Origin: an uncultured Granulosicoccaceae bacterium
Lineage (GTDB): Bacteria > Pseudomonadota > Gammaproteobacteria > Granulosicoccales > Granulosicoccaceae
Length of the DNA stretch: 64,000 nucleotides
Assembly (NCBI GenBank): GCA_937951345.1
Contig: CALFCF010000017.1
Span: forward strand, 1 to 64,000
Reading direction: 5' to 3'
Within the stretch, counting starts at the first letter, position 1; the number at the start of each line of letters is the position of its first letter. A program made the translations under genes and the position numbers. Positions 11,701 to 18,214 of this stretch are shown here, piece after piece. Under the pieces are notes generated by a model. That model searched no databases and had not been told where the DNA came from. It saw nothing but the letters and a program-made list of their open reading frames with translations.

Positions 11701-12339
11701 CTGCATAAAACTATTAGCCGTATCTAATGTGAATGCGTTTATGCCAGTCGAAGACGTTGAATAGGAATTGATGTTTTCAGATTCAGTTGCTTCAGACGGC
11801 GTGAAATATACAGGTGTTCCACCTGCAACTTCATAAATATCCAGAATACCGTCATTATCTTGATCCAGATCCTCATTATCCGGCACACCATCATTGTCGC
11901 TATCAAGATTGACATCTTCGCCGTCGGGAATGCCGTCATTGTCGGTATCGGTGGGTTGTTCTACAGTGACACTTTTTTGCTTGCTCGGAATGCCGTCTGC
12001 ATCTGAATCCATGTCGAGATAGATAGAAACAGCATCATCGTCATGATCTAGCGTTGAAAGAACATCGTTAACACCAGTAGAGAACGTGCCACTATCAGTT
12101 GTAATACTCAGGAGATTGTGTGCGGAATCCGGTCTTGTTTTGGAAACCGAGCTACTACTCGATTGAAAGAAACCGCCATAGTCAGTACTGAGACCAGTGA
12201 TTGATTCGGCTGCATTTGCCACCGAAATAGCGACTGCCGAAAGCACACCAGAGAGCAATGTCAGGTGTATTTGCCTGCTGATTGAAGATATTTTTTTTGA
12301 ATATTTTCGCAGTTTTAGAACAATAAAATCCTTTTTCAT
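2776..12339 (-). CDS. Giant secreted Asp-rich calcium-binding (TSP3-like) repeat protein
   Basis: About 3,187 residues. ATG 12339 (MKKDF) is preferred over GTG 12393 because it gives a signal peptide: a long basic n-region, then LLSGVLSAVAISVANA. Residues about 97-170 hold the first DxDxDG repeats. About 171-413 is a non-repetitive, probably beta-sandwich domain. About 413-3116 is an almost unbroken array of thrombospondin type 3-like units such as DTDGDGIPDYLDLDSDND. The tail has a Cys in GSGCAIVPP, a DPMLPLLGVFALAGLL membrane segment and an Arg-rich end. By eye about a third of residues are Asp; the Cys near the C-terminus is the only one I noticed. Such repeats bind calcium in the TSP3 family, so a calcium-stiffened cell-surface rod, adhesin or matrix protein is inferred. 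The frame is intact throughout and the gene is monocistronic. Confidence 0.9.
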   Translation of the reverse strand: MKKDFIVLKLRKYSKKISSISRQIHLTLLSGVLSAVAISVANAAESITGLSTDYGGFFQSSSSSVSKTRPDSAHNLLSITTDSGTFSTGVNDVLSTLDHDDDAVSIYLDMDSDADGIPSKQKSVTVEQPTDTDNDGIPDGEDVNLDSDNDGVPDNEDLDQDNDGILDIYEVAGGTPVYFTPSEATESENINSYSTSSTGINAFTLDTANSFMQLAGNLTAKQPTDLVVYPDALHTLEGGAAVFNPPGYTTSAFTIDDAFPDFIGNDALFTSSNVLGDFSSSRIDPDDGQQFFTNVDIPEILDFEADLLHLEFTTSFTVDDPARYGDFFLEHREYADAAKIEILVNGTSVVDITQPGSTSNITWYLDPGEMIRTELDPSVLKQGSNTVRFIVEDRDVIGAVGFAAFGRFGATYRDTDGDGILDLNDIDSDNDGIPDLVESGFNDADGDGIIDGFTDSDGDGFHDNHPGTAGVDTDGDGTSDAYDLDSDADGIPDAIEAGDNPTFPQDRDADGIPDFQDTDSDNDGITDSQEAATSGLDSDGDGIDDTYDPDQTGGEDLNTDGIDDAVVQQDTDADGVPDHLDLDSDNDGIPDVQEGSNVPLSGNDSDGDGIDDAFDPDSKGTPAGQTDSDNDGIPDHLDADSDNDGITDANEGGGSDTDGNGVVDDFIDANADGLDDAAAVNPLPLDDTDADGTPDHLDSDSDNDGINDVIESGGSDADGDAQVDDFTDTDGNGLHDGSSGLSGPDTDGDAIPDVLDLDSDADRIPDAIEAVGTAGNGDSDGDSVPDYLDLDSDNDGLSDSTEGGVSGVDTDADGIDDAFDVDSLPDALDTDSDGVADSSSALDSDADGTPDYLDLDSDNDGINDINEAGLSDADADGTTDNFVDDDGDGQADGVNPIIPDTDGDGTPDQLDVDADNDGIPDVVEGSADTDADGIANWLDLDSDNDGIPDNQESPVSGVDTDGDGIDDDFDVDQTEGEDADGNGVDDAIQTLDTDADGTPDYLDLDADNDGINDIYEAGLPDLDADGVVDDFTDTDTDGSADGVLAPVPDTDNDGSPDFQDIDADADGIPDALEGSPDTDGDGLADWLDLDSDNDGLPDAEESPISGTDSDADGIDDLFDVDQTGGIDTDGDGVDDAITPIDSDVDGLPDYLDVDSDNDGISDATEAGGSDVDNDGVIDELVDANGDGVDDAVALIPLPDNDSDVDGVVDHLDTDSDNDGLPDALEGNVDTDGDGIPDYLDLDSDNDGLIDAEEASVSGNDSDGDGIDDSFDVDATGGIDANGDGVDDAASVIDSDGDGAPDYVDLDSDSDGINDILESGGDDADGDGTVDEFTDADNNGLHDEPVGSPNTDTDGDGVVDFADADSDNDGIPDIVEAAADGSGLADTDGDGVPNYQDLDSDNDGINDIYEAGLPDVDADGLVDEFTDSDGDGLADNTVAPYPDTDADGTPDALDVDADGDGLPDAIEGSADTDGDGIADWLDLDSDNDGIPDNLESLLSDSDSDGDGIDDAYDADASGGEDIDGDGLDDTATTLDTDGDGTPDYLDLDSDNDGINDIYEAGLPDTDADGLVDNFSDVNGDGSDDVVTAPVTDTDGDGVPDFQENDADNDGIPDAVEGSIDTDGNGVADWQDTDSDNDGIPDSVEASVSGVDTDGDGIDDLYDVDVTGGDDADDDGVDDAVITLDTDADGAADYVDEDSDNDGIPDATEGDIDSDGDGAPDYLESDSDNDGIPDSVESAIDSDSDGAPDYLDEDSDSDGIPDATEGDVDSDGDGTPDYLDGDSDDDGIPDNVESTVDSDADATPDYLDEDSDNDGIADAVEGDVDSDGDNAPDYLDEDSDSDGIPDATEGDVDSDGDGAPDYLDADSDDDGIPDNVESTVDSDADATPDYLDGDSDNDGIADAVEGDVDSDGDGAPDYLDDDSDGDGIPDVVEAAGNAGTVDTDNDGVADHLDLDSDGDGVTDATEGAIDTDGDGEPDYLDLDSDDDGISDIIESGGTDADGDGMVDGFTDADGNGLHDEPVGSPEIDTDGDGVVDFADADSDNDGIPDVVEGIEDTDGDGVPNYLDPDSDNDGIPDIVEAGLPDNDDDGVLDDFVDIDGDGLGDSVVAPNPDTDGDGIPDAVDVDADGDGLPDAVEASGAPGSVDTDGDGVPDWLDLDSENDGIPDAEESELAGVDTDGDGIDDAYDSDATGGPDSNGDGVDDNAVVLDTDADALPDYLDPDSDNDGINDIVEAGLPDVDNDGTVDDFTDADGDGSDDTTLIAVTDTDGDSVPDFQDTDSDNDGTPDAVEASGAPNNTDADNDGIADWQDPDSDNDGIPDSIEAPSSGEDTDGDGIDDSYDVDVTGGTDDNGDGVDDAIATPDTDADGSPDYLDVDADNDNIPDSVEAPVSGVDSDLDGIDDTFDVDVTGGTDADGDGTDDAITAMDTDADGVADFLDDDADGDGISDLVEGSVDSDADNTPDFLDDDSDGDGIEDAVEGSVDTDADSTPDYLDDDSDADGIPDAIEGGVDTDADGIADYLDEDSDNDGIDDAVEGVADTDGDSVPDALDTDADGDGIPDATEGVTDTDGDGTPDALDVDSDNDGIPDAVEGQADTDNDGIADTLDSDSDGDGIPDELEGVADSNSDGTPNYLDTDSDGDGIADALEAGDDPTNPVDTDADGTPDFLDDDSDDDGIPDAVELGDNSATPVDTDADGAPNYVDTDSDNDGIADSTEGVADADGDGVADYIDPASDADGDGLSDAIEGTVDTDGDGTPDFQDLDSDNDGVSDAIEAEFEGQFPADRDNDATFDYIDIDADNDGISDLTEGNLDSDGDGVRDFRDLDVDNDGIFDIIEVRLGMLGVLLLDADLDGVIDPSFEFGANGMADFVEEIPESGIENYSLIDIDGDGIHDYRDLDSDNDGLLDTIESDHRDENLDGRIDVPVVLNDESSLLVSGVDQNGLVQGAGGAPRNTDVDGLADFRDLDSDNDGLSDSYEGLGPDADSDNDGRFDDFVDTNGDGVDDGYAASPTAPIDTDGNGVLDAIALDSDGDGLSDLFETGATDADNDGMVDGFSDVDGDGFDDAFAVIPAMVSDLDGDGVPNHLDLDSDGDGVSDVIEAGGIDVDGDGRADEPLIAAALPDIDGNGVSDVLEVPSLGSVRTGLAGSGCAIVPPIHNTERSPIDPMLPLLGVFALAGLLRRHRLRTQPT
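6601..7104. repeat. Tandem near-identical 252-bp duplication inside the giant gene
   Basis: Bases about 6601-6852 and 6853-7104 are two copies, each made of three 84-bp (28-residue) units, that differ at only a small fraction of positions by eye. Elsewhere in the gene the repeats are much more diverged at DNA level. This points to a recent in-frame tandem duplication by slippage or unequal recombination. Confidence 0.75.
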
Positions 12340-13089
12340 CGCTGAATCCATATCAGTTAAAACCGTGTATGGCGAACCGTATTCGCCATGCACATCATGT
12401 GCTTAGTTCGTTTCAAACAACAATCTCTCGACAACTGAAAGAAACTATTGCATGTTGCTTAAGTAAGATTCCGGAAAACAGATGTATAGACTGTTAACCA
12501 GAATGGTATGATTCAGGAATAGACAAATGAGGGATTTCGGAGTGGCAACGGCACCTTGACTTTTATTCGCAAGGTTAATGTTGATAACACGGTGAAATCA
12601 TCCATGATCAATACTATAGATCGTAGCTTCCCTGTATCTACCTGATGTTTATGGTCACAGGTTGACCAACTATGCTTGCAAAAAAACGCAAGCACAATAA
12701 ACTCAAACTTATCTAAACATCCTGATTAGCGGCGATCAAAACCTAAAAAACAGCCTCGCAACAATGAGTGGATCACAGTTTGACTTTATTTTAGATGCAA
12801 ATACCAGCACCTCTACAAACTGAATGGCAACAGCCTGTGTCTGTTGGATGCTAATTTCGCCCACCGCAGACGTTGGATCGAACACCCTATCCTGTGCCTA
12901 TCACAGGTCTTTTATATCGATGTGCCGGTTATCCGTTATGCACAATCACAATCATGTCGTGCTGCACTAAATTTTCGTTGTCAAAATAGGGCCTTAACCC
13001 CCTTGCAAAGAATAAGAGACTGTCCAACCAAATAGGTTGCTGTAACATTCGTCAAAGAACTATTTCAATCACCACCGAAGGACATTCCC
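12340..13089. other. Intergenic region, promoters only
   Basis: About 750 bp separate the divergent giant-repeat and deacetylase genes. The stretch is fairly AT-rich. Short open frames in it (for example 12844-13035 on + and 12513-12695 on -) have no recognisable product or good ribosome site. It should contain both promoters, but I could not define them. Confidence 0.5.
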
Positions 13090-13944
13090 ATGTTTCTACA
13101 CCCGATGACGTGGCCAGACAACACAAAGTGCGCAGCTGCAATTACCTTCGATATAGACGCAGATTCACTGATTCGTGATGCGAGGCGCGAAGACGGAGAA
13201 CTGCGTCTGCAGGCCATATCAATGGGGCAATATGGTCCTACGGTGGGCGTGCCACGGATTCTGGAATCTTATAAACGTTATGGCTTAACTCAAACTTTCT
13301 TCATGCCGGGTTGGGTTATGGAAAATTACCCCGGCACTGTTGAGTCGATATTAAAGGCCGGCCACGAGATCGGTCATCATTCATGGCGCCATGAAGACCC
13401 GATGAACCACAGCGATGAGGTAGAGGCAGAGCTGTTCGGCAAAGCAATGGATGTTCATATGAAGCTCACCGGACGCCACCCGCGCGGTTATCGTGCACCC
13501 GTCTACAGCATCACTCCCGCTATTCTAAAAAGACTGATCGAACACAACTTTCTGTACGACAGTTCAATGATGGCTGATGATCTACCCTATCTTGTTGAAA
13601 CCAGCGTGGGTAATCTGATTGAACTGCCCCCACACTGGGGCACTGATGACTGGCCACCTTTTGCACACTTTGCAGAAATCAATTACATGATGCCGGTGCG
13701 CGGACCATCAGCCGGTATTGCACCTTTTTTTGAAGAGTTTAATGCAATGTATGAAGCCGGAGGATTCTGGATGCCGGTGCTGCACCCTTTTCTGACCGGT
13801 CGGCTTGCGCGCTGGCGCGAGGTAGAACGTTATCTCGAACCGATACTGGAAAAAGGCGATGTTTGGTTTGCGACGCTTGAAGACATCGCCAACCACGCGC
13901 TGAAAGACATCGACACTATGCGGCGGGTTGAGATTCAGGTCTAG
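13090..13944 (+). CDS. Polysaccharide (peptidoglycan-type) deacetylase, CE4 / NodB family
   Basis: This is a 284-residue carbohydrate esterase family 4 protein that should remove N-acetyl or related acyl groups from a sugar polymer, using a metal ion. Motif 1 is TFDIDAD (residues 19-25, catalytic and metal Asp). Motif 2 is HSWRH (H97 and H101, metal ligands), and RGYRAP matches motif 3. Overall it resembles the cytoplasmic HpPgdA-like subgroup, which also includes amidase-like enzymes. No signal peptide is visible, so a non-polymer or cytoplasmic substrate is possible. The start is supported by GAAGGA seven bases upstream. It stands alone between the giant gene and tRNA-Leu. Confidence 0.85.
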   Translation: MFLHPMTWPDNTKCAAAITFDIDADSLIRDARREDGELRLQAISMGQYGPTVGVPRILESYKRYGLTQTFFMPGWVMENYPGTVESILKAGHEIGHHSWRHEDPMNHSDEVEAELFGKAMDVHMKLTGRHPRGYRAPVYSITPAILKRLIEHNFLYDSSMMADDLPYLVETSVGNLIELPPHWGTDDWPPFAHFAEINYMMPVRGPSAGIAPFFEEFNAMYEAGGFWMPVLHPFLTGRLARWREVERYLEPILEKGDVWFATLEDIANHALKDIDTMRRVEIQV

Positions 13945-14064
13945 ACCGGGTATGCGCTTACATATACGTGAGGAAAAGCACACCCAGATGTATGCATAGT
14001 GTCTACGGCAATTAAAATTGATGATAGGTTAGGATGCAGTGCGCTTATAAGCCTTTGCTTTCAC

Positions 14065-14151
14065 TGGTGCCCGGGGCCGGACTCGAACCGGCACGGTGTT
14101 TCCACCGAGGGATTTTAAGTCCCTTGCGTCTACCAATTTCGCCACCCGGGC
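14065..14151 (-). tRNA. tRNA-Leu (anticodon TAA)
   Basis: An 87-nt class II tRNA with encoded CCA. The acceptor stem GCCCGGG pairs with CCCGGGC, the anticodon loop CTTAAAA gives TAA, there is a long variable arm, and the T-loop is GGTTCGAGTCC. It is the last of the Gly-Cys-Leu series that follows pgsA in many gammaproteobacteria, here split by two protein genes. Confidence 0.97.
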
Positions 14152-14356
14152 TTTAGGTGGGAGGACAAGAATATCACACAAGCGGAGCGATTATTCTGCC
14201 TCTTAGGTTTAGCTGATATCAGCTGTATTTGCCAGAAGAAAATACCCGGGTACTTGTGGATATCTAAAATAACTTGTATTGCCATAGTGAGTGTATGACG
14301 TTAAACATAACCCACCAGGGTCTGCTGGGGAATTCTTGTGTAGAACATCCGAAACT

Positions 14357-15367
14357 TCAGTCAGCATGAACGAAGCTATATTCAGCGTCATTCCAGAGCC
14401 AGAGCGATGTGCCTGTTTTTAGATGCACACCGCCAAGCCATTCGTCCCTTTCTAGAAACTTCCAGCTATTTGTACGATTTGATAATTGCTTTGTTGCATG
14501 GCCAGTCAGTTCCAGTCGTTGTGACGTGGCAAGCCCTGCATTCGGGTCGTTGTAATGATGCTTAAATGGCTCGCCGTCAGTAGTTTTCAGTAGCGGGGTA
14601 TCGGCGAAGCATAGCGATTCGATAATCGAATAAGTTCTGGCATCACCCAGATACAAGCATTGCTCCAGTGCCATATTGTCTACAAACAGCTGAAAGGGTG
14701 CGTCGATCCCAGAATCTACCAGTGACAGTATTTGCCGTTCAGTCCGGGTAAGCCCATCCGTATGCCACGGGTATTCCTGACAATGACGCAATAGCGCAGC
14801 AGGTAGATACGGCAACGGTGACCTGGTTTCAGCTTGATGGGACACAAATTCAAGCAATGCGCCGGGATCGGCTTGCCTGAAAGCCTTCCATGCACGGAAG
14901 GCGTAAGCAATTTCACTTTGCAGAACACCCTTGCGCTGCGGAAAAAGTGTTGCGATTTGATCAGCCGATAACTGCCCCAACCCGCGGAAATCTTCGATGC
15001 CGGGAAAGGTGTTTATACATATCATCGATAACCGGCACTTACGATTCTCTGTTTGCCCGAACCAGTCCAACAACTGCAAAATTTGTAGCTGATCGAGCAA
15101 ATCGTGCTCAAACCAGAACACAACTTCATCTTCATCGATACTCTGTCGCAGAGTGTCGTCTCGGTGGTTAAAAGAGTGTTTGGAATCGGTTTGCCCATCA
15201 CTGCCACCCGTTAAATACCTAATTCGTAGTCGGCTGAGTGCGTCGAGTTCAAGATCATCGGGAAACGGGCCATGATGCATCGGATCACGCCACGGCAGAA
15301 CATCACCTCCGATACCACTGGCGCGGATCAGGTCAGCAGCACTGTCGCCGTTAGTGATGTGTAACAT
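14357..15367 (-). CDS. DUF1835 domain protein
   Basis: A 336-residue protein starting MLHITNGDSAADLIR, the signature of the DUF1835 family. The N-terminal half contains WRDPMHHGPFP and VVFWFEHDLLDQLQILQLLDW. The C-terminal half, with FLERDEWLGGVHL near the end, fits the companion domain often found with DUF1835. The biochemical role is unknown; no catalytic motif can be named. It lies about 30 bp downstream of the DUF188 gene on the same strand, so the two may be co-transcribed. No signal peptide or membrane segment is visible. Confidence 0.75.
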   Translation of the reverse strand: MLHITNGDSAADLIRASGIGGDVLPWRDPMHHGPFPDDLELDALSRLRIRYLTGGSDGQTDSKHSFNHRDDTLRQSIDEDEVVFWFEHDLLDQLQILQLLDWFGQTENRKCRLSMICINTFPGIEDFRGLGQLSADQIATLFPQRKGVLQSEIAYAFRAWKAFRQADPGALLEFVSHQAETRSPLPYLPAALLRHCQEYPWHTDGLTRTERQILSLVDSGIDAPFQLFVDNMALEQCLYLGDARTYSIIESLCFADTPLLKTTDGEPFKHHYNDPNAGLATSQRLELTGHATKQLSNRTNSWKFLERDEWLGGVHLKTGTSLWLWNDAEYSFVHAD

Positions 15368-15397
15368 GTCGATCTATCCGGATGACGCAACCTGTGA

Positions 15398-15850
15398 TCA
15401 ACCCTGATGATGTTTAGCCAGGAAGCGATCCAGGTGATTGGCAAAATTCATTCGGTCACGTTGATTCATCGGAGGTGGTCCACCCGTCTGCACTCCACTG
15501 CTGCGCATGGATTCCATAAAATCACGCATATTGAGTTTCTGACGTATCGTATCTTCAGAATACAACTCGCCGCGCGGGTTGAGCGCATGAGCGCCCTTTT
15601 CCATCACCTCGGCCGCTAGAGGAATATCTCCGGTAATAACAAGATCGCCGGGCAGGACGTGCTGTGTAATATGGTTGTCAGCAACGTCAAACCCCTGCGG
15701 CACCTGAACAGCACGAATGTTCTTTGTTGACGGTGTCTTGATGTACTGGTTTGCTACCAGTGTCAAAGGAACACCGGTACGACGGGCCGCTTTGAACAAA
15801 ATCACCCGTATAGCAACCGGGCAGGCATCAGCATCAACCCACAGGTTCAT
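15398..15850 (-). CDS. YaiI/YqxD family protein (DUF188, UPF0178)
   Basis: A 150-residue protein beginning [15 protein letters not shown], the highly conserved N-terminus of the UPF0178/YaiI family. The family has a PIN-like fold and acidic residues ([17 protein letters not shown]), so nuclease activity has been suspected but is not established. The tail [24 protein letters not shown] is also typical. Length matches the family. It sits between tRNA-Cys and the DUF1835 gene on the same strand. Confidence 0.9.
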   Translation of the reverse strand: MNLWVDADACPVAIRVILFKAARRTGVPLTLVANQYIKTPSTKNIRAVQVPQGFDVADNHITQHVLPGDLVITGDIPLAAEVMEKGAHALNPRGELYSEDTIRQKLNMRDFMESMRSSGVQTGGPPPMNQRDRMNFANHLDRFLAKHHQG

Positions 15851-15934
15851 CGGAAAAACCCGCTATTACGCAACAGGACCAAAAACACGTAACGAGAAAG
15901 TAACAACCTGAGAGACCAGGGGAGCAAAATTAGA

Positions 15935-16008
15935 TGGAGGCTGAGCCCGGAATCGAACCGAGGTACACGGCTTTGCAGGCCGCTGCATAACCACTCTGCC
16001 ACTCAGCC
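15935..16008 (-). tRNA. tRNA-Cys (anticodon GCA)
   Basis: A 74-nt tRNA with encoded CCA. The acceptor stem is GGCTGAG/CTCAGCC, the anticodon loop CTGCAAA gives GCA, and the T-loop is GGTTCGATTCC. It follows tRNA-Gly in the conserved pgsA-tRNA cluster. Confidence 0.97.
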
Positions 16009-16127
16009 TGTGCAGAACGACAGGATTATATACTATCCACGATGGTTTGCCTGCGTGCAGGAAAAGCACTCACGAAAACTACCGGCCACTGACTACCTGA
16101 TCCCCGGACGGGATGCAGGTTTGAGAA

Positions 16128-16203
16128 TGGAGCGGGAAATCGGGTTCGAACCGACGACCTGCACGTTGGCAACGTGCCGCTCTACCAACTGAGCTACTCC
16201 CGC
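16128..16203 (-). tRNA. tRNA-Gly (anticodon GCC)
   Basis: A 76-nt tRNA with encoded CCA. The acceptor stem is GCGGGAG paired with the 3' strand TTCCCGC, the anticodon loop TTGCCAA gives GCC, and the T-loop is GGTTCGAACCC. First of the three tRNAs in this cluster, separated from pgsA by the DUF368 gene. Confidence 0.97.
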
Positions 16204-16381
16204 TTAACAACAGACCAGTATTTTGGTCGGCAAATGTTGGCCTGTCAAGATCAGCCTCTCATTTACCGGTTCTGGCCACCCAAATATTTACCTGAAACCT
16301 TAATGACGATTCGATTTGGCTGCTTGCCATCGTCAGATTGCCGCTAAACCTGCGTTGCAGAAGTGCCCAAATTAGGCATTC

Positions 16382-17320
16382 TTACGCTTTCGCGGTCCGG
16401 CTGCCGCCGGAGAATCGCTCCATTAGATAGATCGCCAGTCCACCTAAAATTATGAGTCCGATGGCCAGCCAATTAACAGATTCCAACAGCGATGGCAGGT
16501 ACCAGTCATACCCTGTAACGACGTTTTTATCCGGCTTGCCTTCACGCGCAATCATCTGCGTCAAGGTATGTTTCCACGGCCAGATAATGGCTAGTGAGCC
16601 CAGGATAAACCCGGTCATCAAAGCAATCGTCTGGTCATGAAAGTGCTTGAACACCCAGGCAAGAAAATGACTAAAAGCAATCAGGCCAACAACGCAGCCG
16701 AGCAACAGTGGTAAAAGAATACCTACATCGCCACGTCCAATAGCGCCCAGTATCAGCGCATAATTGCCCATGATGATCAAAATAAAAGAGCCGGATAATC
16801 CGGGCAAAATCATGCTGCAGATCGCAACAATACCGCACAGAAATACATAAAAGAACGATGCGTTTTCCGTCGCCGGCGCAAGTAGCGCAATCGATACCGC
16901 CACTGCGGTACCTGCCAACAGCATGACGAATGTAACAGCGTTCCACTGGCGTACGGTTTTTCCGACGAAATACACGGATAACAAAATCAACCCGAAGAAA
17001 AATGCCATCGTGAGTGTCTCATAGCGCTCAAGTAGAAATTCCAGAATGCGCGCCAGTGACACAATGCTGATTGCAACACCTGCCAGTACCGGGACTAAAA
17101 AACTCCCGTCAACCTGTTGCCATGCGGACTTTATATCCCGTTGCAGAATCAGTTTTAAAACTCTGTGATCGAACGACTTAATGGCGTTTATCAAGCGCTC
17201 GTAAATACCGGTTATAAGTGCGATTGTGCCACCGGATACTCCCGGAATGACGTTAGCAGCGCCCATGGCGAGGCCCTTGGCAAACAATGCAAACGCTTCA
17301 GTTAAATTCACTGCAGACAT
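16382..17320 (-). CDS. DUF368 membrane protein, probable polyprenyl-phosphate translocase (PopT-type)
   Basis: A 312-residue polytopic inner-membrane protein with about eight to ten hydrophobic segments. The N-terminal signature GLAMGAANVIPGVSGGTIALITGIYERLI is diagnostic of DUF368, and a second related motif, MILPGLSGSFILIIMGNY, lies mid-protein. Members of this family (PopT) have been shown to recycle undecaprenyl phosphate across the membrane for envelope synthesis, so that role is expected here. It is placed between pgsA and tRNA-Gly on the same strand, separated from pgsA by about 220 bp. The product family is clear; the transport role is inferred from homologues. Confidence 0.88.
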   Translation of the reverse strand: MSAVNLTEAFALFAKGLAMGAANVIPGVSGGTIALITGIYERLINAIKSFDHRVLKLILQRDIKSAWQQVDGSFLVPVLAGVAISIVSLARILEFLLERYETLTMAFFFGLILLSVYFVGKTVRQWNAVTFVMLLAGTAVAVSIALLAPATENASFFYVFLCGIVAICSMILPGLSGSFILIIMGNYALILGAIGRGDVGILLPLLLGCVVGLIAFSHFLAWVFKHFHDQTIALMTGFILGSLAIIWPWKHTLTQMIAREGKPDKNVVTGYDWYLPSLLESVNWLAIGLIILGGLAIYLMERFSGGSRTAKA

Positions 17321-17540
17321 GATCGAAAATGATACCAGCGGTATCGCCGGATTAATTATTCAGAATGTACAGGTTGGCTGTTAACTAAAAATACCTGTCC
17401 GGAGTGCAACAAAATCCAGGCCACAACACCCGAAAAACATTTCAGGCGCGATATTGCAGAAAATGGCGAATTTCTCTTGCTTGAAAAAACGCTGTATTTA
17501 ACGCGAGCCGATCGATTCGAGAAGAATCGATTAAATCACT

Positions 17541-18170
17541 TCACGGTATTTTTGGATTTACGCTGTTGTTCGCGTTGTTGTTAGCACTGTTGCTTGCGCT
17601 GTTGTTAGTTTTCGCGGGCAATGAATCCGACGCGAAGGCGGCTCGAATGTAACCAACCATCGACCATATAGTCAGAATGGTTGCCACATACAAAGCAATC
17701 ATACCGATCCGGTAGGTAGGCAGTCCTGCGATATCGTGGTGCCACAACAGCAGGGCGAGCGCGACGATTTGCAAAGTGGTTTTTAATTTACCGAGGTAGC
17801 TAACAGCCACCTTGCCACGTTGCCCCATATCAGCCATCCACTCACGCAGTGCACTGATGGTTATCTCACGCCCGATCACGATAATAGCGGGTATGGTCAA
17901 CCAAGGACTGTTGTCGAATTCAACGATCAGGATCAGAACCGAAGCAACCATCAGTTTATCGGCAACCGGATCAAGGAAAGCGCCAAATCGCGACTCCTGT
18001 CCCAGACGACGAGCCAGGTACCCGTCAAGCCAGTCTGTAATGCCCGCCAGTATAAAAATCACGCAACTGGCCGGGCGTGCCCAACTGTAGTCCAGGTAAA
18101 ACACCACAACGATGACAGGCAGCAGCAAGATGCGCAGCAACGTCAATAAAACAGGAACGTTAAATATCAT
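17541..18170 (-). CDS. pgsA: CDP-diacylglycerol--glycerol-3-phosphate 3-phosphatidyltransferase
   Basis: This membrane enzyme makes phosphatidylglycerophosphate, the committed step to phosphatidylglycerol. The CDP-alcohol phosphatidyltransferase motif DG-x2-AR-x8-G-x3-D-x3-D is complete at residues 49-71 (DGYLARRLGQESRFGAFLDP). Several hydrophobic segments flank it. The last 30 or so residues are a low-complexity Ser/Asn tail (SASNSANNNANNS) not usual in the family. It is downstream of uvrC by about 45 bp, in the conserved gacA-uvrC-pgsA order. The enzyme acting next in the pathway, PgpA, is also encoded in this window at 25513. Confidence 0.95.
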   Translation of the reverse strand: MIFNVPVLLTLLRILLLPVIVVVFYLDYSWARPASCVIFILAGITDWLDGYLARRLGQESRFGAFLDPVADKLMVASVLILIVEFDNSPWLTIPAIIVIGREITISALREWMADMGQRGKVAVSYLGKLKTTLQIVALALLLWHHDIAGLPTYRIGMIALYVATILTIWSMVGYIRAAFASDSLPAKTNNSASNSANNNANNSVNPKIP

Positions 18171-18214
18171 GACTAACTCTGATTCTTAAGCCTGCGCGGC
18201 CCAAACAAACAATT

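Noticed and set aside
12844-13035. Short plus-strand frame before the deacetylase gene
   Set aside because: No ribosome site, no family resemblance, and it is not linked to the next gene.
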